64,000 bases of DNA from Mesorhizobium sp. B4-1-4 (GCF_006439395.2 NZ_CP083950.1:2294001-2358000); one strand, 5' to 3'. Counted from the first letter of the stretch, positions 7,839 through 16,800 are shown. The notes: generated from the sequence alone by a model not told the origin. Made by a program: numbers and translations.

Positions 7839-8631
7839 AGCTGTCGCGCAGGCTGGTGGCGGTGCCAGTGAAGCGTCCGCGAATCACGCCGACAACCGCC
7901 CCGAGCACCAGCCAGAACACCAAATTGGTCAGCGTTACCGCCACCACGAACTGGTGATGCAGGCCTTCCGGGATCGGCGTCTCGAAACTGTCGGGCTGCG
8001 GCGCGCCGACGATGTGCGGGGCGACGATCAGCAGGACGGCAAGGATGGTCAGCGGCAGCGATCTGCGGAACGCGATCAGGCCCAGTCCGATTGCGGTCGC
8101 GACCACGGTCGCCACCCACCAGATCTGGCGCTGTATAAGGTCGGCCGCCGGCATGGCCGGCAGTTCCGGCGGCAGGCCGAGGCCAGGCGCCAGCGTGAAC
8201 ACGGCAAAGCCGGCCAGGCCCCAGAACACGCCCTGGCGCCAGTTGCCGATACCGCCGGCGAATTCCGAGACCGCCACTAGAACGAGCGCGAAGCCGATGC
8301 CGGTGACGATATTGGCAAGCACACTGAAACCAAAACGCTCGAAGCCGTCGGCCGGAGCCCAGCCCTCGTCTTCCGCCGCCACGGCGGCTGGCTCCGGCCC
8401 CGGCGCGGCGGAGCTCATGCCGTTTCCTGCCGGCGCGGCAGGGCTCATAGCGTTGGTATCGGCCGCTGCCGACGCGGCGTGGTCGTGATGGTGGCCGCCG
8501 CCGGCCTGCTCGTAGACTTCAGCCTTGAGGATCAGCGGCACGGTGGCATAGGCCTGCATGCAGGCGAGAACGACGCCGGCCACGAGCCCTGCGATCGCCG
8601 CGATGAACACGACGTTGCGAAACAGGTTCAT
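7831..8631 (-). CDS. cbtA: CbtA family cobalt transporter subunit
   Basis: Inner-membrane protein (266 aa) of the B12-regulated CbtAB type, predicted to import cobalt. The N-terminus begins with a hydrophobic segment (R-N-V-V-F-I-A-A-I-A-G-L-V-A-G). A His-rich periplasmic-type stretch G-G-G-H-H-H-D-H follows near residue 46, then several more transmembrane segments. The pairing with cbtB immediately upstream and the cobalamin riboswitch leader are the standard context for this family. Cobalt specificity rests on genomic association, not on the sequence itself. Confidence 0.88.
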   Translation of the reverse strand: MNLFRNVVFIAAIAGLVAGVVLACMQAYATVPLILKAEVYEQAGGGHHHDHAASAAADTNAMSPAAPAGNGMSSAAPGPEPAAVAAEDEGWAPADGFERFGFSVLANIVTGIGFALVLVAVSEFAGGIGNWRQGVFWGLAGFAVFTLAPGLGLPPELPAMPAADLIQRQIWWVATVVATAIGLGLIAFRRSLPLTILAVLLIVAPHIVGAPQPDSFETPIPEGLHHQFVVAVTLTNLVFWLVLGAVVGVIRGRFTGTATSLRDSFA

Positions 8632-8646
8632 GATGTCAAATCCGCG

Positions 8647-8826
8647 TCAGTGGCAGGGAAACGCCATCGAATGACGATAATCGTGGGCGGCATTGTGGAC
8701 CGCATCGATATGCGAAAAGCCGACAAAGCCAACGACGAAAATGCCGAGCAGCGCGGCAAGCGCGAGCTGCATGAAGCGCGACTGCGAGGAAACAGAAGTG
8801 CCGGGGGAGACGGAAGCGGTATTCAT
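8647..8826 (-). CDS. cbtB: CbtB family small cobalt transporter subunit
   Basis: A 59-residue single-pass membrane protein. The N-terminal part is Ser/Thr-rich, a hydrophobic helix spans roughly residues 18-37, and the C-terminus is histidine-rich, ending H-D-Y-R-H-S-M-A-F-P-C-H. That arrangement, helix then His motif, is diagnostic for CbtB. It is the first gene behind the cobalamin riboswitch and lies 15 bases before cbtA. Its start at 8826 is preceded by a purine-rich ribosome-binding site on the minus strand (ggacaagag). Confidence 0.88.
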   Translation of the reverse strand: MNTASVSPGTSVSSQSRFMQLALAALLGIFVVGFVGFSHIDAVHNAAHDYRHSMAFPCH

Positions 8827-8873
8827 CTCTTGTCCTTTCGCCCTCCACCCGAGGGCATCGAAGTCATTTTCCT

Positions 8874-9044
8874 GTCGCCGGCAGGTCTCCTGGCTCGCGG
8901 ATCAGCGCCCTTCTCCACCTTCCCGAAGAAAATCTTCAGTGGCCTATGGAGCGGACTACCGCACACAGTTGCGGGGGCAGCCACGGCATTGGGCAAGAAC
9001 TCAGCCCGCACCGTATTCCCTCTTGGCTCCAAAGCGGAACCGAC
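8874..9044 (-). promoter_or_regulatory. Cobalamin riboswitch upstream of cbtB-cbtA-cobU-cobO
   Basis: Read on the minus strand, the RNA contains the B12 box gagccaggagacctgcc (bases 8881-8897), the ggctgcccccgcaactgt-type core around 8970, and a gagggaa-type segment near 9020. Closing bases gtcg/cgac pair at 9041-9044 and 8874-8877. It ends about 48 bases before the cbtB start, so binding adenosylcobalamin probably masks the ribosome-binding site or terminates the leader. It would repress cobalt uptake and late B12 synthesis when B12 is plentiful. Confidence 0.93.
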
Positions 9045-9197
9045 GACAGTCTGGACTATAGGCAGAATCGACGCCCCCGGCAAACCCAATTCCGCCGGCG
9101 ACCATTGCGAATGCGCCATGTCGAGATCAGTTTGCTTTTGCCGCATTTGACAATTCCACTGGCCGGGTGTCGGCTGGCACCTTCACAGGAGCCAGCC

Positions 9198-10373
9198 ATG
9201 CAGCCCAGTGCCAGCGAGCGCGATCCCTACAACGGCCTTGCCCGGGCTGAACCGACGCTGCCGTCATCGGCCTATTGGGACGCGGAGACCTACCAACGAG
9301 ACCTCGAAGCCATCTGGTATCGAAACTGGCTGCTCGTCTGCCGCGAAGCCGATCTTGCCCAGCCGCTGGCTTTCCGCACCTTCCGCGTCGGCACGCAGGA
9401 AATCGTCGTGCTGCGCGACGACATCGGCGAACTGCACGCCTTCCACAACACCTGCCGGCATCGCGGCTCGCAGCTTTGTCAGGAGAGCGAAGGCCGGCTG
9501 AAGGCGCGGCTGATCACGTGCCCCTATCACGCCTGGTCCTATTCGCTGCGCGGCGATCTCGTGCGCGTGCCGTCGAAGTCGCTGCCAGACGGCTTCGACA
9601 AGGCGGACCATCCGCTCTATCGCGTCGCCCTGTCGGTGTGGCGCGGCTTCGTGTTCATCAACCTGCGAGAGGATGCGGCCGGCTCCGCCCAGGCATCTTT
9701 CGACCCGGCCTCCGGCAATCTCGGCAACTGGCCGCTGGAAACGCTGGTATCAGGCCATGTGCTGCGCAAGGTGATGAACTGCAACTGGAAGATTTTCTGG
9801 GAAAACTTCAACGAATGCCTGCACTGCCCGGGCGTGCACAAGGATCTGTCGCGGCTGGTGCCGATCTATGGCCGCGGCCTGATGAGCCGGCATGACGACC
9901 CCGAATGGGTCCGCAACGCCGACAATGACGCGCCGGAATTTTCCGGTGGCCTGCGGTCGGGCGCCGAAACCTGGTCGCGCGATGGCAGGGCGCATGGACC
10001 GCTCTTCCCGGGCTTGACGCCGGCCGAACGCGCCGCCGGCCAGACCTACGCCACCAGCCTGCCCTCGATGTTTATCGTCGGCCATGTCGACTATGTCAGG
10101 ACCGTGCGCCTGATGCCGCTTGGTCCGGAGCAGACCGGACTGATCGCGGAATGGCTGTTCGCGCCCGAGACGCTCGCCGCGACCGACATCGACAACATCA
10201 TCGCCTTCGGCACGCAGGTATTGGAGGAGGATACCGCGATCTGCGAGATCAACCAGAACGGCTTGCATTCGAAGCGGCACATGGCCGGCGTGCTGATGCC
10301 CGAGGAGTATGACCTGCACCGCTTCCACAACTGGGTGCGCGAGCGCCACGCAACGCGCGAGACAACCGGCTAG
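9198..10373 (+). CDS. Rieske non-heme iron oxygenase, alpha subunit
   Basis: Cytoplasmic oxygenase subunit (391 aa). The N-terminal Rieske domain has the ligands C-R-H-R-G-S then C-P-Y-H-A-W-S-Y. The catalytic domain contains N-W-K-I-F-W-E-N-F followed by E-C-L-H-C-P-G-V-H, giving the two histidines of the mononuclear iron site. Near the C-terminus, G-L-H-S-K-R-H and L-M-P-E-E resemble glycine-betaine or related quaternary-amine oxygenases of the GbcA type. The ATG at 9198 follows caggagcc, a good ribosome-binding site; the open frame upstream overlaps the riboswitch region and is not coding. No reductase gene is adjacent, and the substrate is uncertain. Confidence 0.88.
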   Translation: MQPSASERDPYNGLARAEPTLPSSAYWDAETYQRDLEAIWYRNWLLVCREADLAQPLAFRTFRVGTQEIVVLRDDIGELHAFHNTCRHRGSQLCQESEGRLKARLITCPYHAWSYSLRGDLVRVPSKSLPDGFDKADHPLYRVALSVWRGFVFINLREDAAGSAQASFDPASGNLGNWPLETLVSGHVLRKVMNCNWKIFWENFNECLHCPGVHKDLSRLVPIYGRGLMSRHDDPEWVRNADNDAPEFSGGLRSGAETWSRDGRAHGPLFPGLTPAERAAGQTYATSLPSMFIVGHVDYVRTVRLMPLGPEQTGLIAEWLFAPETLAATDIDNIIAFGTQVLEEDTAICEINQNGLHSKRHMAGVLMPEEYDLHRFHNWVRERHATRETTG

Positions 10374-10413
10374 TCGGCCTTCAGAATTCGCTCCGGCAGA
10401 ACCATCGAGGTCA

Positions 10414-11613
10414 CTAAAGCGATTTCGGCAGATAGCGCCAGGTCACGAAGCCGCAGACGGCGGCCAGCAGGCCGAGCGTGACGAAAACCGAACCCAGCCC
10501 GAAGAACGCCAGCACCACCGAATAGACCAGGGGCGGCGTCAGTTCGGAAAAATCGAGATAGGTCCGGTACACCGCGGCCATCTGGGCGCGTTCGTAGGTA
10601 CGCACCGAGCGCATGAAGGCGGTCGAACCCAGCGCATCGAGCGCAATGGTGAAGAAGGCGCCGCACAGCAGAAAGGCGCCGGTGAGCAGCGGCACGCTCT
10701 CGCCGACCGCACCTGCCGCCAGAAGCGTGGCCGACATGGCGAAATAGGCAAAGGTCATGGTCTTGCGGCCGCCAAAGCGCTTTCCGGCCTTGCCCCAGAA
10801 GATGGCCATGAACAGAAGCGCGTTGCCGGCCGAGACCAGCAAGCCACCGGCCAGTTCGCCCTCGCCGGTAATCACCATGAACAGCGGTCCATAGACGAAG
10901 AACGTCGTCCAGAAGCAGGAGCGGCCGAAGGCGATCAGCCAGGCGAGCCTCAGTCTCGGCTGCGCGACGAAGCGGCCGATATTGGCGAGCGGATTGACCG
11001 GACGCGTTTTGCCCGGTTGGATCGATTGGTTGTCGCTGAGCCGATAGAACCAGAACAGGGCCAGCAAGATCGCGGCGAACACCGCCACCGCGCCATGCGC
11101 GGCATAGATGCCGAAATGCGCGTAAAGGAAGATGCCGAGCGTCGGGCCACCGGTCCAGGCGAACATCGACCACGCCATGCGCAGCGACTCGGCCTGCATG
11201 AAGTCGGTCTTGCGGATATGGTCCATGATGTAGAGATTGAGCGTGATCGACAACGCGCTGGCGCCCATGACCCGGCACAGCATGCCGGCCAATTGTCCGG
11301 CAAGCGTATGGGTGACGAAGAAGAGCGATCCGATGGCGAGCAGGCAGGCGCCGGCGGTGTAGACCCAGCGCCGCGCAAAGCGGCGGATCAGCATCGGCAT
11401 GAACAAGGTCACCGATAGGCCGAGCAGCGCCACGATGGTATAAAGGATCGAGACGATCTGCTCGTTGTGCAGAATCTCGTAGGCCTGGATCGGGATGACG
11501 CTCGACACCGTGGCGCGAGCGAAGGACTCGACCGCGTAGAGCGAGGCAAAGGTGCGCGCATCCGTGGCCTTGAGGGCCGGGAGCCAGATCGGATGGCGCA
11601 CATGGGTGGACAT
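10414..11613 (-). CDS. Major facilitator superfamily transporter
   Basis: Polytopic inner-membrane protein (399 aa) with about 12 hydrophobic segments and the usual central cytoplasmic loop (near residue 200, rich in Pro, Asn and Arg). It keeps an L-I-R-R-F-A-R-R-W motif in the loop between helices 2 and 3, the position of MFS motif A. It is convergent with the Rieske oxygenase gene and divergent from the DUF1624 gene. Substrate and direction of transport cannot be assigned. Confidence 0.85.
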   Translation of the reverse strand: MSTHVRHPIWLPALKATDARTFASLYAVESFARATVSSVIPIQAYEILHNEQIVSILYTIVALLGLSVTLFMPMLIRRFARRWVYTAGACLLAIGSLFFVTHTLAGQLAGMLCRVMGASALSITLNLYIMDHIRKTDFMQAESLRMAWSMFAWTGGPTLGIFLYAHFGIYAAHGAVAVFAAILLALFWFYRLSDNQSIQPGKTRPVNPLANIGRFVAQPRLRLAWLIAFGRSCFWTTFFVYGPLFMVITGEGELAGGLLVSAGNALLFMAIFWGKAGKRFGGRKTMTFAYFAMSATLLAAGAVGESVPLLTGAFLLCGAFFTIALDALGSTAFMRSVRTYERAQMAAVYRTYLDFSELTPPLVYSVVLAFFGLGSVFVTLGLLAAVCGFVTWRYLPKSL

Positions 11614-11848
11614 TGCTTCCCCAAAGCAGAATCACCGGCCAAATCTGCCTTGGCCATTTCGGTGCCAATAAGAGGAAACCGACGCGCGTGCGGGGAAAAA
11701 CGAAGCTGGTCAAAGGCTTTCCGGCGCTGGCCTAAAGCGAGATCCCAAACGGCCGGCGCGGCTCGGCGCTATGCCGACGGTCCCGGCCTTCTTCTGTCTG
11801 GTTGAACCGTGATAGTCCTCAAGCGGGGCTGAATCAGATCGCGAGACC

Positions 11849-12847
11849 ATGACCATCCATACGCCGACCGCACCCGTTCCGGAGCCACCGAAGCGCATCG
11901 CCGCCATCGACGTCGTTCGCGGCATCGCGCTGCTGGCCATGGCGAGCTATCACTTCACCTGGGACCTGGAGTTCTTCGGTTACACCGATCCCGGCCTTAC
12001 CGCCTTCGGCTGGTGGAAGATCTACGCGCGCTGCATCGCCTCGACCTTCCTGTTCCTGGTCGGCGTCAGCCTGTATCTCGCCCATGGCAAGCAGATCCGC
12101 TGGAACGGCTTCTGGAAGCGGTTCGCCATGGTCGCCGGCGCGGCGGTCGCCATTTCTGTTGTCACCCGCATCGCGACGCCCGATGGCTTCATCTTCTTCG
12201 GCATCCTGCACGAGATCGCGCTCGCCAGCCTGCTTGGCCTCGCCTTCCTGCGACTGCCCGCCCTGCTGACGCTTGTCGTTGCCGCGCTGATCATCGCGGC
12301 GCCCGTCTACCTGCGCTTCGAGGCCCTGGACCATCCGTGGCTGTGGTGGATCGGCCTGTCGGCAATCAATCCGCGTTCCAACGACTACGTTCCGCTGTTT
12401 CCATGGTTCGGCGCGGTGCTGATCGGCATCGGGGTGACGAAACTCGCCTCCGCCTCCGGCATGCGAGCGCGCCTGGCGAGCCTGGTGCCCGGCCGCTGGG
12501 CCAGTCCGCTGGTCGTCATCGGCCGCCACAGCCTCGCCTTCTACCTGATCCACCAGCCGCTGCTGATCGGCTGTGTCTGGCTGTTTTCGCAAGTCATGCC
12601 GGCCCAGGTCGAAACCCCGCAGGTCAATTTCCTGAAAACCTGCCAGCGCTCGTGCGAGCAGACGCGTGATGCAACCTTCTGTTCGAGCTATTGCGGCTGC
12701 ATGCTCGATACGCTCGAAGGCGAGGCCTCTCTTGATCGGCTCTACAACAACGACCAGACTGCGGACTGGAGAGCCCATCTGTCCGATCTTGCCGGCATGT
12801 GCACCGGTAAGACCGAGGACAAGATGACGGAGGGAGGGACGCAATGA
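11849..12847 (+). CDS. DUF1624/heparan-alpha-glucosaminide acetyltransferase-like membrane protein
   Basis: Multi-pass membrane protein (332 aa) of the acyltransferase-like DUF1624 group. The start of the domain shows I-D-V-V-R-G-I-A-L-L and then H-F-T-W-D-L, and about eight hydrophobic segments follow up to H-S-L-A-F-Y-L-I-H-Q-P, the conserved last helix. Beyond it is a soluble tail of roughly 80 residues with two Cx3C motifs (C-Q-R-S-C and C-S-S-Y-C, eight residues apart), a further C two residues later, and one more near the end. The tail could form disulfides if periplasmic. It overlaps the ICMT-like gene by four bases (ATGA). Confidence 0.8.
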   Translation: MTIHTPTAPVPEPPKRIAAIDVVRGIALLAMASYHFTWDLEFFGYTDPGLTAFGWWKIYARCIASTFLFLVGVSLYLAHGKQIRWNGFWKRFAMVAGAAVAISVVTRIATPDGFIFFGILHEIALASLLGLAFLRLPALLTLVVAALIIAAPVYLRFEALDHPWLWWIGLSAINPRSNDYVPLFPWFGAVLIGIGVTKLASASGMRARLASLVPGRWASPLVVIGRHSLAFYLIHQPLLIGCVWLFSQVMPAQVETPQVNFLKTCQRSCEQTRDATFCSSYCGCMLDTLEGEASLDRLYNNDQTADWRAHLSDLAGMCTGKTEDKMTEGGTQ

Positions 12848-13320
12848 CCGACAGCCAGCCGAAGCCCGGAGTGATCCCTTGGCCACCGGTGATCTACGCC
12901 GCGGCCATCGCCATCAGCGTCATCCTCGGCATGCTCTACCCCTTGCCCTGGATCGACGATCTTCTGGGCGACATCCTGTTCGCGGCCGGCTGGGTAGCAC
13001 TGTTCGGCGCCGCGGCGCTCTGGGTCACCGCTATCCGCACCATGATGCGGGCCAAGACCACGCTCAGCCCCATCGCCCTGCCGGACCATCTCGTCACCTC
13101 GGGCCCGTTCGGCATCACCCGTAACCCCATCTACCTGGCACTCACCCTGATGCTGATCGGCGTCGCCTTCGTCTCGGGGATAGCCTGGTTCTTCCTGTTT
13201 GCCTTCATCGCCGCGTTTGTTACGCAGAAGGTTGCGATCGAGGGCGAGGAAAAAATCCTGGCGGCGAAGTTCGGCAAGAAATACCGCGACTACACCAAAC
13301 GGGTGCGACGCTGGATTTGA
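12844..13320 (+). CDS. Isoprenylcysteine carboxyl methyltransferase (ICMT)-like membrane protein
   Basis: Integral-membrane methyltransferase-fold protein (158 aa). Hydrophobic helices lead to the C-terminal ICMT/PEMT signature, including G-P-F-G-I-T-R-N-P-I-Y-L, a helix pair, and then E-E-K-I-L with K-Y-R-D-Y near the end. Those segments bind S-adenosylmethionine in the family. Bacterial members are often annotated as protein-S-isoprenylcysteine methyltransferases, although the true acceptor is usually unknown. The start codon overlaps the upstream DUF1624 stop, so the two are translationally coupled. Confidence 0.85.
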   Translation: MTDSQPKPGVIPWPPVIYAAAIAISVILGMLYPLPWIDDLLGDILFAAGWVALFGAAALWVTAIRTMMRAKTTLSPIALPDHLVTSGPFGITRNPIYLALTLMLIGVAFVSGIAWFFLFAFIAAFVTQKVAIEGEEKILAAKFGKKYRDYTKRVRRWI

Positions 13321-13387
13321 GGCAGCGTCGCCTGGCTCTGTAATGACAGGCTGCTGGAGCAGCGCAAGCGGATCGCATTCCTTGGCG

Positions 13388-13612
13388 ATTGGCCGAAGCC
13401 TCCCTAACTTCGTCATCCTAGGGCGAAGCAAGGAGCGCAGCGACGCGGCGCGGACCCTAGGATCCATGCCGTGACGTTAAGGCGTTGCAACAGTTCAGAA
13501 TTCTGCCCCGTGGCACTCTACGATCAAGGTAACGGCATGGATCCTTGGGTCTTCGCTCCGCTTCGCGTCGCTACGCCCAAGGATGACGAAGTTCGGGAGG
13601 CTCCGGCCAATC
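13388..13612. repeat. 225-bp imperfect palindromic element between convergent genes
   Basis: Two arms of about 80 bases (13388-13474 and 13532-13612) are near-perfect reverse complements. Both contain acttcgtcatcct, the gcgtagcgacg-like block, and ggatccatgccgt, separated by a loop of about 57 bases. It sits between the convergent ICMT-like and MerR genes. This arrangement is typical of mobile or amplified rhizobial intergenic repeats and would fold into a large hairpin in RNA from either strand, possibly ending both transcripts. Confidence 0.8.
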
Positions 13613-13672
13613 TCGAACGTCTGCGAAAAGTTTGGCCTAGACGAATGCTGAAGTATTCGGTTGCGAGCGGGT

Positions 13673-14059
13673 TCACGTATTCACGCCCAGCTCCACCAGC
13701 CGCTCGACGCAGGATTCCTCGGCCTGGTCGAGTTCGGCCAGCGTCTCCTCGAGGTCGCGGCGCTTTTGGCGGAGGTCCTCGCGCTTTTCCTCGATGCGCT
13801 TGATCATCAGCTTGAGCTGCCCGACCTCGCCCGGCGGCTCCTTGTACATCTGGATGATCTCGCGGATTTCGTTGATTGAGAAGCCAAGCCTTTTGCCGCG
13901 CATGATCTGCCGGATGAGGTGGCGGTCGGATGGGCGAAACAGCCGCGTGCGGCCGCGCCGCACTGGCTGGACCAGCCCCTCGTCCTCGTAGAAACGCAGT
14001 GTCCGCGTCGATACGTCGAATTCCCGGGTCAGTTCGGTGATCGAATAATATTCCCGCAT
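13673..14059 (-). CDS. MerR family transcriptional regulator
   Basis: DNA-binding regulator (128 aa). The N-terminal winged helix-turn-helix reads Y-Y-S-I-T-E-L then V-S-T-R-T-L-R-F-Y-E-D-E-G-L, followed by a wing with R-R-G-R-T-R-L-F. A long Glu/Lys/Arg-rich coiled coil covers about residues 75-120. The start at 14059 is supported by a ggagtgaca ribosome-binding site; an upstream in-frame start gives an unusual 28-residue extension. The N-terminus resembles LiuR-type regulators of branched-chain acyl-CoA catabolism, but no such genes are adjacent, so the target is unknown. It has only one cysteine, so metal sensing is unlikely. Confidence 0.87.
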   Translation of the reverse strand: MREYYSITELTREFDVSTRTLRFYEDEGLVQPVRRGRTRLFRPSDRHLIRQIMRGKRLGFSINEIREIIQMYKEPPGEVGQLKLMIKRIEEKREDLRQKRRDLEETLAELDQAEESCVERLVELGVNT

Positions 14060-14196
14060 TGTCACTCCGTGCCGGAATCCCGGAGGAACGCCATGCGTCG
14101 CCCTCTGTTCCGCAACAAACCCTTGCCTCGCCGGAATCGACAAGACACCCCACGCAAGCCTCGCACGGCATTTACGTAAAAGTCAATTGAGCCCGT

Positions 14197-15615
14197 TCAC
14201 CTGACGCCGAACCACCAGCTTGCGAGGCCGAGGAAGGCGAAAAAGCCGACGCAGTCGGTGACGGTGGTGACGAAGACCGCCGACGCCACGGCCGGGTCGA
14301 TCTTGAACCGGTCGAGCAATAGAGGAATCAGGATGCCGGCAAGTGCGGCCGCGAACATGTTGATGATCATGGCGGCTCCTATGATCCCGCCGAGATTGGG
14401 ATCGCGAAACCACGCGGCGGCGACGATGCCGATCAGAACGGCAAAGACGATGCCATTGATGAAGCCCACACCCACTTCGCGGCGGATGATGCGGGCGGCA
14501 TTGTAGATGTCGAGATCCTTGGTCGCCAGCGCCCGCACGGTGACGGTCATGGTTTGCGAACCGGCATTGCCGCCCATGCCGGCCACGATCGGCATCAGCA
14601 CGGCGAGTGCCACGATCCGCTCGATCGTGTGGTCGAACAGGCCGATCACCGATGCCGCCAGGAATGCCGTGACAAGGTTGACCAGCAGCCAAGGAACGCG
14701 CGAACGCGAGGTCGCAAGCACGGTGTCGGAAAGCTCCTCGTCGCCGACGCCGCCCATGCGCAGGAGATCTTCCTCGGCTTCCTGCTGGATGACGTCGACG
14801 ACGTCGTCGATGGTCAGCACGCCGACTAACCGCTCGTTCTCGTCGACGACGGCGGCCGAAAGCAGGTCGTACTGCTCGAACTCCCGCGCCGCCTCTTCCT
14901 GGTCCATCGTGGCCGGGATGGCGTGGCGCGTCTCGTGCATGACCTCCTCGACCTTGACCGCGCGCTTGGTGCGCAGGATCTGGTCGAGGTCGATGGCCCC
15001 TAACAGCTTGAAGGTCGGATCGATGACGAAGATCTGGCTGAAGCGATCGGGAAGGTTCTTGTCCTCGCGCATGTAGTCGATCGTCTGGCCGATGGTCCAG
15101 AACGGCGGCACCGCGACGAACTCCGTCTGCATGCGCCGCCCGGCGGTCTCTTCCGGATAGTCCAGCGAGCGGCGCAGCCTGATCCGTTCGGTGAACGGCA
15201 ACTGCGACAGGATCTCGTCCTGATCTTCCTTTTCAAGGTCTTCGAGAATGTAGACCGCGTCGTCGGAATCGAGTTCCTGCACCGCCTGCGCGATCTGCGC
15301 GTTCGGAAGGTTGTCGACGATCTCCATGCGGATCGCCTCGTCGACTTCGGTCAGCGCGGAAAAGTCGAAATCGGCGCCCAGGAGTTCGACCAGCGCTCGC
15401 CTTTGTTCGGGATGCAGCGCCTCGATCAGGTCGCCGAGTTCCGACTGGTGCAGATGGTCGACTTCACGCTTGAGGGTCAGCGTGTCGCGGTCGGCGATCG
15501 CAGCCCCGATCTGGGCAAGGAAGGACGAAAGCACTGCGCCGTGCTCGCCATAGATGTCGGCGTGGACCTCGTCAGCCGCCTTGGCGGAGGTCGTCTGCTT
15601 GTCCTGGTCTTCCAC
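14197..15615 (-). CDS. mgtE: Magnesium transporter MgtE
   Basis: Magnesium channel of the inner membrane (472 aa, normal length). The N-terminal helical MgtE domain covers roughly residues 30-150, two CBS domains about 155-275, and five transmembrane helices the rest. The pore signature P-I-V-A-G-M-G-G-N-A-G-S-Q lies in the second half. Acidic residues in the N and CBS domains match the magnesium-sensing gate of the family. No riboswitch for magnesium is evident upstream. Confidence 0.93.
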   Translation of the reverse strand: MEDQDKQTTSAKAADEVHADIYGEHGAVLSSFLAQIGAAIADRDTLTLKREVDHLHQSELGDLIEALHPEQRRALVELLGADFDFSALTEVDEAIRMEIVDNLPNAQIAQAVQELDSDDAVYILEDLEKEDQDEILSQLPFTERIRLRRSLDYPEETAGRRMQTEFVAVPPFWTIGQTIDYMREDKNLPDRFSQIFVIDPTFKLLGAIDLDQILRTKRAVKVEEVMHETRHAIPATMDQEEAAREFEQYDLLSAAVVDENERLVGVLTIDDVVDVIQQEAEEDLLRMGGVGDEELSDTVLATSRSRVPWLLVNLVTAFLAASVIGLFDHTIERIVALAVLMPIVAGMGGNAGSQTMTVTVRALATKDLDIYNAARIIRREVGVGFINGIVFAVLIGIVAAAWFRDPNLGGIIGAAMIINMFAAALAGILIPLLLDRFKIDPAVASAVFVTTVTDCVGFFAFLGLASWWFGVR

Positions 15616-16007
15616 CAGCGCCTCCCGCCATCAGAATCCCGAAAAGGTGCCTGTCAGGTCTAGACCATGATCTTGAAAAGTGGAAACCGGTTTTGGGTCC
15701 GACGCTGAAACAAAAAGAGAGATAGGGCACAGCATGATTCGAGTTCGCAACCTGTTGCTCTAAGCCACGGAAATCCTGAATGAAACGGACACTTTCCATT
15801 GGCGATGACTTGCGCCGATGTGGTGCTGGCAGTCGAGCCCGGAACCTGTCGAATTCACGAGAACAAGATGGGCTTGGTGTTCAGGCGGCGCGACAGCGCA
15901 TGTCGCTGGGGAAAGAGCACCCCTATGCAATTGGGTCAGAATTGTCATGATGCAGGTCCACGCATCGGCTGGACCGCCCAGGCCGAAACCCGAACAGCCG
16001 GAAACCC
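15616..16007. other. Intergenic region with partial repeat, upstream of LuxR-type regulator
   Basis: This 392-base gap between the mgtE start and the regulator holds a repeat-like block at about 15660-15705 (ccatgatcttgaaaagtgg then aaccggttttgggtccg) of a kind common between rhizobial genes. A short ATG frame at 15950 reads into the regulator in another phase and looks spurious. Two attg-containing motifs (caattgggtcagaattg) about 70 bases before the regulator could be a regulatory site, but this is weak. Confidence 0.4.
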
Positions 16008-16676
16008 TTGAAGATCAGCTCGCAGAAACCGGACAAGGCAATCGAAGAGCGGCGCGTTCGCGTGGTCGTCGCCGAACGCAATCCGCTCGTCATATCGGCC
16101 CTGCGCGAAATGCTCGAATGCGACGGGCGTTTCGAACTTCTGGGCTCGGTGCAAAGCGGCAAGCATTTCCTGGAACTGGCAATGGCGGGCGAATTCGACG
16201 TCGCCGTCATCGGCTGGAAGCTCTCCGACATGGATGGCGCGGATGTTCTGGCCGAGGTCCAGGGCCGCAAGCTTGATGTGCGCATAACGGTGTTTTCAAA
16301 TGACCATGACATCGGCATCCTGAAGCAGTGCGTGCGGCTGGGAGCCCAGGGCTACTGCTTTCAGTTCGACGATCCGGCCATCATCTTCGAGACGATGCTG
16401 GCCGTCGCGCACGGGCGCATCTGCATCCCCTTTATCGACATCAACAAGGTCAACGACACGCCGCTGGCGCTGCTCACGGTCCGCGAGCGCGAGCTGCTGG
16501 CGGTGCTCTCCGACGGCTGGACCAATCTGCAGATCGCGACGCGGACGGGCATTTCCGAGAACACGGTGAAATACCACCTCAAGAATCTCTACGACAAGCT
16601 CGACGTCCGCAACCGGGCGATGGCCGTAGCGCTCTATGCGCGCGAGAAGCGTACCCAGAAACAGCCTTTCGGGTAG
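16008..16676 (+). CDS. LuxR/NarL-type regulator with degenerate (pseudo-)receiver domain
   Basis: Predicted transcription factor (222 aa). Residues 17-130 have the receiver fold, but the key residues are missing: the acidic pair is E23-R24, the phospho-accepting aspartate position in D-V-A-V-I-G-W is G69, and the conserved lysine position is Q119. Residues 155-210 form an intact LuxR helix-turn-helix (L-T-V-R-E-R-E-L to V-K-Y-H-L-K-N-L-Y). It probably works without phosphorylation, perhaps by binding a ligand or partner. It reads in the same direction as the serine-cycle genes and ends 124 bases before sga, so it may control them. The start is a TTG and is uncertain. Confidence 0.82.
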   Translation: MKISSQKPDKAIEERRVRVVVAERNPLVISALREMLECDGRFELLGSVQSGKHFLELAMAGEFDVAVIGWKLSDMDGADVLAEVQGRKLDVRITVFSNDHDIGILKQCVRLGAQGYCFQFDDPAIIFETMLAVAHGRICIPFIDINKVNDTPLALLTVRERELLAVLSDGWTNLQIATRTGISENTVKYHLKNLYDKLDVRNRAMAVALYAREKRTQKQPFG

Positions 16677-16800
16677 GCCAAACGGGTAGGCCAGTCCCAC
16701 CCGCACGCGGCAAGATCTTACCCGCCAAGGTGTGGCTTCCATTCGCCATCGAAACGAAACTCTCCGTCACCGCTTTGCTTGATCAGGAGGAGTTCGCACC

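Noticed and set aside
10309..11418. 369-codon plus-strand frame after the Rieske gene
   Set aside because: It lies opposite the MFS gene and has the low-complexity composition of an antisense shadow.
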